DNA of 59,068 nt from an uncultured Clostridia bacterium (lineage in GTDB: Bacteria; Bacillota; Clostridia; Christensenellales; CAG-917). Made by a program: the position numbers and the translations under genes. The stretch is taken from contig CANREO010000001.1 of assembly GCA_947629635.1 (NCBI GenBank), positions 1 to 59,068 on the forward strand, read 5' to 3'. This document shows positions 8,304-17,311 of this stretch, one piece after another; the stretch's first letter is position 1, and every line of letters begins with the position of its first letter. The notes below the pieces were generated by a model. It was not told the origin of the DNA, searched no databases, and was given only the letters and a program-made list of their open reading frames with translations.

Positions 8304-10988
8304 ATGAAAAAAATACTTATGACGGTTTTGACTGTGTTGCTCATGAGTTTACTTGCAGCAACGCTTGTCGCATGCGTTTATGATCCCAACGTCGATGGCG
8401 ACGGACCAAACAATTATACTCGCGCAAAATACACCGTAACTTTCAACACCACTACTCAAATGACCGTGCCTCCCATTACGGGGGTGGAGCACGGTTCCAC
8501 AATAAGCGCGCCCAAAGACGGCGACGGCAACGAGCTTATACCGCTCAAGGCCGGATATGAATTTGTCGGTTGGTCTGCGACAAACAATATTTCCGATTTG
8601 TTTGATTTTGAGCATGCTACGGTGACTTCCAATATTACGCTGACGGCAAAATTCAGAGCGAGAGAGTATAAGCATACCGTCAATTTAAGAGGCAAACTTA
8701 TCTACAATGAGGACGGCACTTACTCCATTGATGAGGACGGGTATGAAGAGGGTTTTATAACGCTCGGAGCGGCTGATTTGAATGAAAGCACTACAACGCT
8801 TAAAAATACATTTAATTCTTCTTCCAACTACTTCAATAATGCTACCGTTAAAGACGGCGAAAAGTTTATGTTTTGGTATTACATGACCGAAAAGCGTGAC
8901 GAGGACGGCGAAATCGAAAACGACGTAAACGGCGATCCTTTGCTTATCCCCGTTCAGCTCACGCGCATTCCCGAAGCGGAATCGTCAAATGCGAGGGCAA
9001 TTTCCACATATACGCTCACGCATCCGCTTACTATCTACCCCATGCTTAAATCCAATCTGCCTAAGGTCACCGTGGAGTTTTATAATGGCGAAGAGGGAAA
9101 TAAAGTCGATACGAAGGAAATAATCATCGGCGATAACTTTGACATCACAGACGCCCCGAGTGAACCTACGTTGGACGCCGAGCACTCATTCAGCCATTGG
9201 TACTATGTCTTAGAATCTAAGGACGAAAATGACGAGCCGGTATTCACAAATCACAAATTTGTGTTTGCGGAGGATGGCGTAAACGGTACCGATCTTATGG
9301 ACGTCACGGGCGCCGTCGACAATTATTTTGCGGTGAAAACGCTTAAGGTGTATGCCAAGTGGGTAAAAAACATGCATATCGGCGGTCTTACTGATTACGA
9401 TAATTTTTACAATCAACTCCATAATCCTAGCATAGTAGAAGCCGAAAGAGAAGAATTGCTGAATTCCAAACTCTTTATAGACTCGGATATTGATTTCGGC
9501 AGCACGGAGTATGAGCCCCTTTTCGACGCGGACAACCGCTTTATGGGTATTATAGACGGCGGAATTTATTCCGGCGGCGATTCGACTTTGACAGGCAAGC
9601 ATAAGTTGAGCGGCGGAGTTTTCGGTAATGAGACGCATGCTTCGGTATTCGGCTATGTGGAAGGCAGGATAATCAATCTTGACTTCGAAAATATAGGCCT
9701 GAAGACAGGCGTAGGCAATGACGGAAAATACGCGGAGGTCGTGTATATGGCTGCCGTAGTTACTCAAAACAGCGGCGAAATAGTCAACTGCGACGTCAAA
9801 TATACACAGGCGATCGAACTGAATTATGATGGCGCCGACATCATTTTCGGAGGCGTTGCCGCGCTTAACAGCGGCGTCGCGGAAGGTAACGGAGGCAGAA
9901 TTTCGAGAAGCAGTTTTACGGCTGCTTCGATAACGGCAAACCTTGAAAGTATAGCGTTCGGAGGCATCGCCGGCAGGCAAAACGCATATGCGGTGATAAC
10001 GGACACCTGTAAGGTCTCCATCAACGATTTCACAGTCGCTTGCACCGGAAATAATACGGCCGCTAAAATAGGAGGCATAGTCGGCGAAAACAGCGGCAAT
10101 ATCAATATGAGCAGAGCGGAGATCTCCGTAAGCGGAGCCAGCAGCCCCAGGGCATTCTTCTTCGGGGGGATTTGTGCGACCAATCTCAACGGCACCGTAG
10201 GGCAGTGCAGCGCCAATGCGATTCTTTGCAATGAGACCAAACCGGCCGAAGTTGGAGGTACGCTGTCGCAACAGGTTTGCATAGGCGGTATGATAGGACA
10301 CAACGAGGGCACGGTCATAAACAGCTATTGTTATGCGGAACTTTTCGTAAAGGTAGTCTCCAACGACACTATCAAGGACGGCATTGGCAGTCTTGTGTCC
10401 GTCGGCGGACTTGTTGGAAGCAACAGCAGCAGTTCAATTGACAGGATAAGCTCACAAACGAGAGGCATAGGCGCGATAAATTATTGCTACAGCGATGGCA
10501 AAATCTCCGTCGAAGTTGAGAAAACTTTGAAAAACATAAAGCTGTATGTGGGAGGCATAGCCGGCAGGAACAATCAAAGCAAACTCTCTACGCTTTTCTC
10601 ACTGATGACCATAAACGTCGTCAATGAAAACGGCGTAAACAACATCGGACAGTTGTTCGGCACTATGGAAAAAAACAGCGCAGGCACGCAATCCACAGTC
10701 AACAATGCGGTATATTACGCTACCGACGTTGAGATGAAGTTGAACGGCATTAAATATGAGCGTGTACAACTGCCGCGTCCGTCGGATGCAGGGGACGACT
10801 ATGTGCCCGAATACGATGAGACCTTCAAGGCGACCGTCAGAGGCACGGCTGCTACTACCGCAGACTTCAAAAATGTGCAATTTGTGCTCGGCGATGACGA
10901 TGTTTCCGCAAAACTCGGTTTCAGTAAGGATGTCTGGACGCAAGAGGAAGGCAGTTTGCCCACTCTTAAGATAGAAGAGCAGGTCTGA
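8304..10988 (+). CDS. Lipoprotein with InlB-type and GLUG-type repeats
   Basis: This 894-residue surface lipoprotein starts at the ATG at 8304, preceded by GGGAG. The signal MKKILMTVLTVLLMSLLAAT leads to a LVAC lipobox with the Cys at about residue 24. Residues of about 40-110 look like a Listeria-Bacteroides (InlB B) repeat: YTVTFNTTTQ, then GYEFVGWSAT and ITLTAKF. A weaker second copy begins near PKVTVEFYNG. From about residue 480 GLUG-type repeats appear (GGIAGRQN, GGIVGENSG, GGMIGHNEG, GGLVGSNSS, GGIAGRNNQ). The GLUG part should form a beta-solenoid. Such proteins are usually cell-surface adhesins or carbohydrate-interacting proteins; no catalytic motif is seen. It is 124 bases after the sigma/anti-sigma pair and may belong to its regulon. 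Confidence 0.8.
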   Translation: MKKILMTVLTVLLMSLLAATLVACVYDPNVDGDGPNNYTRAKYTVTFNTTTQMTVPPITGVEHGSTISAPKDGDGNELIPLKAGYEFVGWSATNNISDLFDFEHATVTSNITLTAKFRAREYKHTVNLRGKLIYNEDGTYSIDEDGYEEGFITLGAADLNESTTTLKNTFNSSSNYFNNATVKDGEKFMFWYYMTEKRDEDGEIENDVNGDPLLIPVQLTRIPEAESSNARAISTYTLTHPLTIYPMLKSNLPKVTVEFYNGEEGNKVDTKEIIIGDNFDITDAPSEPTLDAEHSFSHWYYVLESKDENDEPVFTNHKFVFAEDGVNGTDLMDVTGAVDNYFAVKTLKVYAKWVKNMHIGGLTDYDNFYNQLHNPSIVEAEREELLNSKLFIDSDIDFGSTEYEPLFDADNRFMGIIDGGIYSGGDSTLTGKHKLSGGVFGNETHASVFGYVEGRIINLDFENIGLKTGVGNDGKYAEVVYMAAVVTQNSGEIVNCDVKYTQAIELNYDGADIIFGGVAALNSGVAEGNGGRISRSSFTAASITANLESIAFGGIAGRQNAYAVITDTCKVSINDFTVACTGNNTAAKIGGIVGENSGNINMSRAEISVSGASSPRAFFFGGICATNLNGTVGQCSANAILCNETKPAEVGGTLSQQVCIGGMIGHNEGTVINSYCYAELFVKVVSNDTIKDGIGSLVSVGGLVGSNSSSSIDRISSQTRGIGAINYCYSDGKISVEVEKTLKNIKLYVGGIAGRNNQSKLSTLFSLMTINVVNENGVNNIGQLFGTMEKNSAGTQSTVNNAVYYATDVEMKLNGIKYERVQLPRPSDAGDDYVPEYDETFKATVRGTAATTADFKNVQFVLGDDDVSAKLGFSKDVWTQEEGSLPTLKIEEQV

Positions 10989-11011
10989 ACCGCCATATGT
11001 AGAATCAATTA

Positions 11012-11041
11012 AAAAGAGAGCGAATTTACTCGCTCTCTTTT
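11012..11041. terminator. Strong bidirectional terminator
   Basis: A perfect 12-bp stem (AAAAGAGAGCGA/TCGCTCTCTTTT) closes a 6-base loop, between the convergent repeat-lipoprotein gene and the small gene that ends at 11050. Confidence 0.9.
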
Positions 11042-11049
11042 CAAGTATA

Positions 11050-11208
11050 TCAAAGTTTACTGTCCACAAGGCTGAGCAAAACTTTCTTGCCGTTGTCTAA
11101 GTAAATATAAAACATAGCTCCGAGTTTTTCATCGACGTATTTGATGTCTGTGATCTCATTGACGTTTGTCAATAACAGTTCGCCAATCTTTTTAAGCAAC
11201 TCTTCCAT
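11050..11208 (-). CDS. Small protein, 52 aa, paralogue of the one at 15271
   Basis: It begins MEELLKKIGELLLTN and ends LLSLVDSKL, and has an ideal GGAGG ribosome binding site five bases upstream of the ATG. It is clearly related to the 60-residue protein at 15271: both share MExLLxKIGEL, then DxKYVxE and a short beta-strand tail (about 22 identities over 47 positions). Predicted as one helix followed by two or three strands, with no signal peptide or TM segment. It lies just downstream of PFOR on the same strand but has its own promoter and a structured leader. Function unknown. The pairing with a paralogue and its own signals make it a credible gene despite the size. Confidence 0.8.
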   Translation of the reverse strand: MEELLKKIGELLLTNVNEITDIKYVDEKLGAMFYIYLDNGKKVLLSLVDSKL

Positions 11209-11268
11209 AACTGCCTCCTACAAATAAAACTCTTCAATCGACTAAGTTCATGTTGAAATCCATTTATT

Positions 11269-11291
11269 GCAACGGACATTTTGTCCGTTGC
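11269..11291 (-). promoter_or_regulatory. Hairpin in the leader of the 52-aa gene
   Basis: A perfect 10-bp stem (GCAACGGACA/TGTCCGTTGC) with a 3-base loop sits in the roughly 110-base leader. A second CGGAC copy nearby (11296-11300 region) could pair with the same GTCCG arm, so two alternative hairpins are possible. It lacks a U-tract, so it is not a plain terminator. Confidence 0.5.
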
Positions 11292-11327
11292 TTTGTCCGC
11301 TGACAGCAATAGCGATTACCACCAATT

Positions 11328-11356
11328 ATTGTATTATCAAATCGTATCTGTATCAA
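11328..11356 (-). promoter_or_regulatory. Promoter of the 52-aa gene
   Basis: On the minus strand TTGATA and TACAAT (each one mismatch from consensus) are 17 bases apart. This gives a leader of about 110 bases before the ATG at 11208. Confidence 0.6.
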
Positions 11357-11399
11357 GTAGAATAATTAAAAAGTTTGTGATTTTTTGGACTATAAATAA

Positions 11400-11431
11400 A
11401 AAAGCGACACGACCGAAGTCGTGTCGCTTTT
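11400..11431 (-). terminator. Intrinsic terminator after PFOR
   Basis: A 14-bp perfect stem (AAAAGCGACACGAC and complement) with a CGAA/TTCG tetraloop is followed on the minus strand by a T-rich tract (TTTTTTATTTAT). It lies 14 bases after the stop codon. Confidence 0.92.
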
Positions 11432-11444
11432 CATGCTGTTGCGA

Positions 11445-14400
11445 TCAGTCTTTGTAAGAGGCTGCTTTTTTGATGTAGAAAGCGCGCTTTTTGGCTGCGT
11501 CTTCCTCGTTTTTGGCGAACAGCACTTTTGCCGCCTCGGGATTGAGTTTCGCAAGTGACGCATAGCGAGTTTCGTTCATAAGGAAGGCTTGATAATCTGC
11601 CGTAGGCTCCTTGCTGTCGATGGCCAGAGGGCTCTTGTCGGATCCGACCAACTCCGGATTGTAGCGGAAGAGTTGCCAATATCCGCAATCCACTGCCTTC
11701 TTCATCTCGAGTTGAGAGTTGTCCATGCCGCCTTTTATGCCATGGTTGATGCAGGGCGCATAGGCGATGATGATTGACGGGCCGTGATACGCCTCCGCTT
11801 CTGCAAAGGCTTTTACGACTTGATTCTTGTCGGCGCCCATTGAGACCTGCGCCACATATACGTAACCGTAGTCCATTGCTAACAGGGCAAGATCTTTCTT
11901 CTTTGTGCGCTTGCCCGTAGCGGCGAATTTGGCGATCGCGCCCGTAGGAGTGGACTTGGACGCTTGTCCGCCCGTATTGGAGTAAACCTCTGTGTCAAGT
12001 ACGAGAATATTTACATCCTCGCCGCTTGCAAGCACGTGGTCGACGCCGTTATAGCCTATGTCATATGCCCAGCCGTCTCCGCCGACGATCCATATGGACT
12101 TTTTGACGAGGCAATCTTTTGCAGCTTCTATGCGCTCAAGTATGGCAAGTTTATCCTCGTCCGCATTTTTCTTTTCGTCGTCGATGAGCGCAAGTATTTG
12201 AGCGGCGGCTTCCTGAGATCTTGCGGCGTCATCTTTGCCCTCGAGCCAATTGTTGAGTGCCTGAGCGAATGCTTCGGAGGTCTTGTTTGCGACGAGCAAA
12301 TCGTTTATCATATTTACGATAACGTTTCTCCTCGTCTCATATGCGAGGTGCATGCCGTAGCCGAATTCCGCATTATCTTCAAACAGCGAATTTGCCCATG
12401 CCGGACCGTGACCTTTGTCGTTGACGGTGTAGGGACAGGTAGGAGCGCTGCCGCCGTAAATGGATGAGCAACCGGTAGCGTTGGCAATGAGCATCCTGTC
12501 GCCGAACAATTGAGTCATAAGTTTGACATATGGGGTTTCGCCGCAGCCGGCGCATGCGCCCGAAAACTCAAACAAAGGCTTTTTGAATTGGCTGTTTTTG
12601 ACATTGATCGTCTTGATCGGCGCGCTTGTTTCGCCAAGCGAGGCCGCATATTCCCAGTTTGTTGCTTCTTCTTTAATGGATTCGTCGAGAGGTATCATCT
12701 CAAGTGCCTTCTCTTTTGCCGGGCATACAGCTACGCAGTTGGAGCACCCTGTGCAGTCATAGGGGCTGACCTGCATACGGAAGTTGTAGCCTTTAAATCC
12801 GGTTGCCGGCTTTGTGACGAAACTCTCGGGTTTCGAAGCGAGCTCCTCATCGGTCGCGAGCGTGGGACGGATAGTGGCATGCGGACATACAAGTGCGCAT
12901 TGGTTGCACTGTATGCATTTGTCGGGCAACCACCTCGGGACGTTGACTGCGATGCCGCGTTTTTCGAACTTTGTCGTACCCGTCGGGACAATGCCTCTGG
13001 GGTCGAAAGCGGATACGGGCAGTTTGTCGCCTTCTTGAGCCGTGATGGGAGCGATGAATGCCTTGAAATATTCGTCATCGGGCACTGCAAGAGGCTCCGC
13101 ACCCATTGTAGTAGTCTCCCAACTTGCCGGGTACTTGACCTCTTTGAGTTGCGCTATGGCGTTGTCAACGCACTTGTAGTTCATTTCGACGATGGCGTCG
13201 CCCTTGCTGCCGTAGGATTTTTTGATCATCTCCTTCATATAGCGCTCCGCGTCCTCATAGGGGATGACGTTGGCAAGTTTGAAGAAGGCAGCTTGCATGA
13301 CGGTGTTTACGCCCTTTTTCGCACCTATTTCCGTGATAACTTTAAGTCCGTCGAGGGTGTAGAACTTGATGTGCTTTTTGGCGATCATATTTTTCATCGC
13401 GGCAGGAAGTTTGACATCCATCTCTTCGGGAGCCCATTGTGAGTTGAGCAGGAATGTACCGCCCTCCTTGAGGTCGCTGAGCATGTCGTAACGCAAAACA
13501 TATGACTCGTTGTGGCATGCCACAAAGTCTGCTTGGTCGATGAGATACGTGCTGCGAATGGGTCTGTCGGAGAAGCGCAGATGTGAAATTGTAATGCCGC
13601 CGGATTTTTTGGAATCGTATGCAAAATATGCTTGCGCGTATTTGTCGGTGTGATCGCCGATAATTTTTATTGAGTTTTTGTTTGCGCCGACAGTGCCGTC
13701 GCTTCCGAGTCCGTAGAATTTGCATGAAATGGCGCTTGCGTCGGCAGCGTCGATTTTTTCCGTAACTTCGAGAGAATGATTGGTGACGTCATCGGTGATG
13801 CCGACGGTGAAGCGGTCTTTCATCTCGCCGTTCATATTTTTATAAATAGCATTGACCATGGAGGGATTGAACTCCTTGCTGCCGAGTCCGTAGCGACCGC
13901 AAAGCACTTGCTTTTTTACGCCCATCTCGTTCATCGCAGAAACAACGTCAAGATAGAGCGGCTCGCCTTGCGCGCCGGGTTCCTTTGTCCTGTCCATGAC
14001 GGTGATGCACTTTACGGTTGACGGTATTGCCTTGACAAAAGCCTCGGTGGGGAAGGGACGATAGAGCCTTACTTTGATAAGTCCGACTTTGTTGCCTCTT
14101 GCATTGAGATAATCAACGGTCTCTTCACAGGCTTCCGCGCCGCTGCCCATTATGACGATGACGCGATCCGCGTCGCTTGCGCCGTAGTAGTCGACGAGGT
14201 GATATTTCCTGCCCGTGAGCGCGGACACTTTGTCCATCTGCTCTTGTACGATGGTGGGAACTCTATCATAAAACTTATTGGAAGCCTCTCTGTTTTGGAA
14301 GTATATATCGGGGTTTTGCGCTGTGCCCTGTTGATGCGGATGCTCGGGATTGAGCGCGCGCGCACGGAATTCGTCCACCTTTTTGAAGTTGACGAGTTTC

Positions 14401-14969
14401 TTTATTTCGTCATATTCGATGGCGTCGATCTTGTCGACCTCATGCGATGTGCGGAAGCCGTCGAAGAAACTGAGGAAAGGTACGCTTGACTCCAATGTGG
14501 AAAGATGTGCGACAAGCGACAGATCCATGACTTCCTGCACGCTGTTTGACGCCAGCATCGCAAAGCCGGTCTGACGGCAAGCCATGACGTCGGAATGGTC
14601 GCCGAAGATGTTGAGCGCATGACCGGCAACGCTTCTTGCCGAAACATGAAATACGGACGGCAACAGTTCGCCGGCGATCTTATACATGTTGGGGATCATC
14701 AGCAACAGACCTTGGCTTGCAGTGAAAGTGCTGGTCAGAGCGCCCGCGGCAAGAGAACCGTGCACAGCGCCGGCAGCGCCGGCCTCCGACTGCATTTCGG
14801 CAATTTTAAGCACGTTGCCGAAGATGTTTTTTCTGCCTTGCCCTGCCCATGCGTCGCAGTTTTCGGCCATTGGGGAGGAAGGAGTGATGGGGTAGATCGC
14901 CGCCACATCCGAGAAAGCGTACGCAATGTGCGCAGCAGCGGTATTACCGTCGATAGTCATCTTTTTCAT
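11445..14969 (-). CDS. nifJ: Pyruvate:ferredoxin (flavodoxin) oxidoreductase, one-chain type
   Basis: The enzyme oxidatively decarboxylates pyruvate to acetyl-CoA and CO2 while reducing ferredoxin, the central pyruvate step of anaerobes. The 1,174-residue length is normal for the fused homodimeric enzyme. The N-terminal domain begins with IDGNTAAAHIAYAFSD and YPITPSSPMAE. Two [4Fe-4S] motifs follow at about residues 685 (CIQCNQCALVCP) and 738 (CTGCSNCVAVCP). CAGCGETPYVKL is at about 805, and the thiamine-diphosphate motif GGDGWAYDIGYNG at about 965 is followed by NTGGQASKSTPTG. The start at 14969 fits the family, although GGAGG is 11 bases away. The gene has its own strong promoter and terminator, so it is monocistronic. 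Two small paralogous genes flank it. Confidence 0.97.
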   Translation of the reverse strand: MKKMTIDGNTAAAHIAYAFSDVAAIYPITPSSPMAENCDAWAGQGRKNIFGNVLKIAEMQSEAGAAGAVHGSLAAGALTSTFTASQGLLLMIPNMYKIAGELLPSVFHVSARSVAGHALNIFGDHSDVMACRQTGFAMLASNSVQEVMDLSLVAHLSTLESSVPFLSFFDGFRTSHEVDKIDAIEYDEIKKLVNFKKVDEFRARALNPEHPHQQGTAQNPDIYFQNREASNKFYDRVPTIVQEQMDKVSALTGRKYHLVDYYGASDADRVIVIMGSGAEACEETVDYLNARGNKVGLIKVRLYRPFPTEAFVKAIPSTVKCITVMDRTKEPGAQGEPLYLDVVSAMNEMGVKKQVLCGRYGLGSKEFNPSMVNAIYKNMNGEMKDRFTVGITDDVTNHSLEVTEKIDAADASAISCKFYGLGSDGTVGANKNSIKIIGDHTDKYAQAYFAYDSKKSGGITISHLRFSDRPIRSTYLIDQADFVACHNESYVLRYDMLSDLKEGGTFLLNSQWAPEEMDVKLPAAMKNMIAKKHIKFYTLDGLKVITEIGAKKGVNTVMQAAFFKLANVIPYEDAERYMKEMIKKSYGSKGDAIVEMNYKCVDNAIAQLKEVKYPASWETTTMGAEPLAVPDDEYFKAFIAPITAQEGDKLPVSAFDPRGIVPTGTTKFEKRGIAVNVPRWLPDKCIQCNQCALVCPHATIRPTLATDEELASKPESFVTKPATGFKGYNFRMQVSPYDCTGCSNCVAVCPAKEKALEMIPLDESIKEEATNWEYAASLGETSAPIKTINVKNSQFKKPLFEFSGACAGCGETPYVKLMTQLFGDRMLIANATGCSSIYGGSAPTCPYTVNDKGHGPAWANSLFEDNAEFGYGMHLAYETRRNVIVNMINDLLVANKTSEAFAQALNNWLEGKDDAARSQEAAAQILALIDDEKKNADEDKLAILERIEAAKDCLVKKSIWIVGGDGWAYDIGYNGVDHVLASGEDVNILVLDTEVYSNTGGQASKSTPTGAIAKFAATGKRTKKKDLALLAMDYGYVYVAQVSMGADKNQVVKAFAEAEAYHGPSIIIAYAPCINHGIKGGMDNSQLEMKKAVDCGYWQLFRYNPELVGSDKSPLAIDSKEPTADYQAFLMNETRYASLAKLNPEAAKVLFAKNEEDAAKKRAFYIKKAASYKD

Positions 14970-15011
14970 ATCGGGAAAAACCTCCAAATAATTATCTTTT
15001 AAGTTGTTCTC

Positions 15012-15027
15012 GCGCGTTTGCACGCGC
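15012..15027 (-). other. Hairpin in the PFOR leader
   Basis: A GCGCGT/ACGCGC stem with a 4-base loop lies in the 5' untranslated region of PFOR, about 43 bases before the start codon. It may affect mRNA stability or be incidental. Confidence 0.35.
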
Positions 15028-15037
15028 AATTAAAGTT

Positions 15038-15066
15038 ATTATAACTTTATTGATTTATTAAGTCAA
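15038..15066 (-). promoter_or_regulatory. Strong promoter of PFOR
   Basis: On the minus strand TTGACT is followed by a 17-base A/T-rich spacer and a perfect TATAAT. The leader is about 62 bases and includes the GGAGG site. Confidence 0.8.
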
Positions 15067-15270
15067 TAAATTTAGAATATTTGCCTAAGATTTGCCCGAA
15101 TGCAGCGCTTTTTGCGTTCGTCGCGCACGGCGACAATTTAGGACACGAAAACGCTAAATTTTTCAGATATAGACAAATTGCGACAAAAGTAAGCAAATTA
15201 TGCCAAAATTTATCAAAAGTCTACGTTGTCCCGATCGCCGATCGACGATATCCTGTATGCGGAGGTTGAT

Positions 15271-15453
15271 ATGGAACAATTGTTGATAAAGATAGGCGAA
15301 CTTGTAGCAACCGAAATAGATGCAGTCGACGATGTGAAGTATGTGAGGGAATCGGAGGGGTCATTTACCATCACGCTTTCGGGCGGAACAAAATATTCTC
15401 TTTGGCTGGAGCGAGCGTCGGCAGACAAGTGCGTTTCGGCTACGGCAAACTGA
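15271..15453 (+). CDS. Small protein, 60 aa, paralogue of the one at 11050
   Basis: It begins MEQLLIKIGELVATEIDAVD and contains DVKYVRESEG and a short beta-rich stretch (FTITLSGGTKYSLWL). The ATG at 15271 is preceded by GGAGG at a spacing of five, so the longer upstream reading frame is not the real start. The first 47 residues align well with the 52-aa protein on the other side of PFOR, but the C-terminal tail of about 12 residues is unique. There is no signal or TM segment. It is divergent from PFOR. Function unknown; retention of two copies around PFOR hints at, but does not show, a link with it. Confidence 0.78.
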   Translation: MEQLLIKIGELVATEIDAVDDVKYVRESEGSFTITLSGGTKYSLWLERASADKCVSATAN

Positions 15454-15591
15454 TTTTACCGAACAAGCGTTTAATAATTACAAAAGATAGATATAAAGTC
15501 TTTTTGTGCTAATTTTTGTGTTATCAAGCAATTGACGGTTTTGCATTTCGGACGAATCGATATACAATATTTAAGCAAGTCGCAAGATTGC

Positions 15592-15620
15592 TTTTCAAAT
15601 TTTACGAATTATGCTATAAT
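15592..15620 (+). promoter_or_regulatory. Promoter giving a leaderless ecf operon mRNA
   Basis: TTTTCA, a 17-base spacer and a perfect TATAAT end six bases before the ATG of ecfA1. No Shine-Dalgarno precedes that ATG. Confidence 0.6.
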
Positions 15621-15626
15621 ATTCGT

Positions 15627-16460
15627 ATGTCGCAGATAGAGGTGAAAGAAGTCACGTTCGCCTACCCCTTGAGAGAGGGAGTGGGAATGCGAGCGGTGAA
15701 AAACTTGTCCTTTTCGGTGGAGAAGGGCGAGTTTGTCGCGCTTGTCGGGATGAACGGGAGCGGCAAAAGCACGCTTGCCAAACTGCTCAACGGATTATAC
15801 ACGCCTACCGAAGGAGAGATCTTGATAGACGGCATTTCAACGTCTAAAGATGAAAACGTATTCGAGATAAGAAAACGTGTGGGTATGGTGTTTCAAAATC
15901 CCGACAATCAAACCGTTGCCACAATCGTAGAGGACGACGTTGCTTTCGGGCCGGAAAATATAGGCTTGCCAAGGGAGGAGATCATAAGCAGGGTGCGAAG
16001 CGCGCTGGATGCCGTAAGCATGACGGAGTTTGCCGACCGCGCAGTTTCCAAGCTCAGCGGCGGTCAAAAACAACGAGTGGCTATTGCGGGCGTACTCGCC
16101 ATGCGACCCGAGATACTGATTTTGGATGAAGCAACTTCTATGCTTGACCCCATAGGCAGGCGCGAGGTGCTTAAAGTTGCAAAAGAATTGAACGAGCAAG
16201 GCATCACAGTGATAAACATCACTCACAACATGGAGGAGGCCGCATTTGCGAAGAGAGTGCTTGCCATGCGTAAGGGCAGATTGGCTATAGACGGGACGCC
16301 CAAAGAGGTATTTGCTTCCGGGCTGCTGGAGGCATGCGGACTTAAATTGCCCCCCGTCATGCAACTTGCAAAGGCGCTTGCGGACAGGGGGTTCGAGATG
16401 CCGTCGTCCGTACCGGACGAGGAGGAGCTCGCGGAGGAGATATGGCGGCAATTGAAATAA
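15627..16460 (+). CDS. ecfA1: Energy-coupling factor transporter ATPase EcfA1
   Basis: This is one of the two ATPase subunits that power group II ECF vitamin and micronutrient importers. The 277-residue protein has Walker A GMNGSGKST, the ABC signature LSGGQKQRVAIAG and Walker B ILDEATSMLDP, followed by the switch His in ITHNM. The ATG at 15627 begins MSQIEVKEVTFAYP, the usual EcfA start; an in-frame extension from 15516 runs through the promoter and is rejected. Translation probably starts on a leaderless mRNA. ecfA2 overlaps its end and ecfT and truA follow. No substrate-binding S component is present, as expected for a shared ECF module. Confidence 0.95.
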   Translation: MSQIEVKEVTFAYPLREGVGMRAVKNLSFSVEKGEFVALVGMNGSGKSTLAKLLNGLYTPTEGEILIDGISTSKDENVFEIRKRVGMVFQNPDNQTVATIVEDDVAFGPENIGLPREEIISRVRSALDAVSMTEFADRAVSKLSGGQKQRVAIAGVLAMRPEILILDEATSMLDPIGRREVLKVAKELNEQGITVINITHNMEEAAFAKRVLAMRKGRLAIDGTPKEVFASGLLEACGLKLPPVMQLAKALADRGFEMPSSVPDEEELAEEIWRQLK

Positions 16461-17311
16461 AAAATTTAAATTTTGTTTATTCCGCGGGCACGCCTTTTGA
16501 AAAGCACGCGTTGAAAGATATAAATCTCACGATAGAGGAGGGCAGTTTTGTCGGTGTCGTCGGTGCGACGGGCAGCGGCAAAAGTACTCTCATACAGCAT
16601 TTGAACGGTCTGATCAAGTTGCAAGACAAGAAGCACAGCTCCGTTTTCGTCAACGGGATGGACGCGTCCAAGAGGGCGACGCTGAAGAAGTTGCGCTTCG
16701 AAGTCGGCATGGTTTTCCAATATCCGGAATATCAACTGTTTGCGGATACCGTTGCAAAAGACATCGCTTTCGGTCCCAAAAATATGAAGTTGTCCAAAGA
16801 GGAGATCGATGCAAGAGTGGCAAGAGCGCTCGAAGTCGTCGGGCTCGATTACGACAAAATAGCCTCGCGCAGTCCTTTTGATCTGAGCGGCGGCGAAAAG
16901 CGCAGGGTGGCAATTGCCGGAGTGATCGCCATGCAACCCAAAATTTTGGTGCTCGACGAGCCTGTTGCCGGACTTGATCCCATCGGCAGAGAGGAAATAC
17001 TCGCGCTTATTAAAAAGTTGCATGAAGAGGTTTCACCCACGGTGATTCTCGTGTCGCACAATATGGACGATATAGCTGTGCTTGCGGATAGGATCGTGGC
17101 TATAAGTGACGGAAGACTGGTCGCCGATTGCTCTCCAAAAGAGTTTTTTGCAGACAGACAGCTGGTTAAAGATATCGGCTTGGACTTGCCTATGGCCGCC
17201 AGGATCACGGACGCGTTGGTACAGAAGGGCGTGCCGTTAAGCGCCGATATAGTGTCGCTTACAGAACTTGCTGATGCGCTTTCCGCACTGAAGGAGGGGG
17301 CGCATGTTTAG
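16442..17311 (+). CDS. ecfA2: Energy-coupling factor transporter ATPase EcfA2
   Basis: This is the second ATPase of the shared ECF module, 289 residues. Walker A is GATGSGKSTLIQHLNGL, the signature LSGGEKRRVAIAG, Walker B LVLDEPVAGLDP and the switch His in LVSHNMDD. Its ATG lies 19 bases inside the end of ecfA1 with GAGGAG just before it, so the two subunits are translationally coupled. That fits their assembly as a 1:1 heterodimer. The end overlaps ecfT by eight bases. Confidence 0.95.
   Translation: MAAIEIKNLNFVYSAGTPFEKHALKDINLTIEEGSFVGVVGATGSGKSTLIQHLNGLIKLQDKKHSSVFVNGMDASKRATLKKLRFEVGMVFQYPEYQLFADTVAKDIAFGPKNMKLSKEEIDARVARALEVVGLDYDKIASRSPFDLSGGEKRRVAIAGVIAMQPKILVLDEPVAGLDPIGREEILALIKKLHEEVSPTVILVSHNMDDIAVLADRIVAISDGRLVADCSPKEFFADRQLVKDIGLDLPMAARITDALVQKGVPLSADIVSLTELADALSALKEGAHV

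Noticed and set aside
15516..15626. Upstream in-frame extension of ecfA1
   Set aside because: It runs through the promoter -35/-10 elements and is not similar to EcfA proteins.
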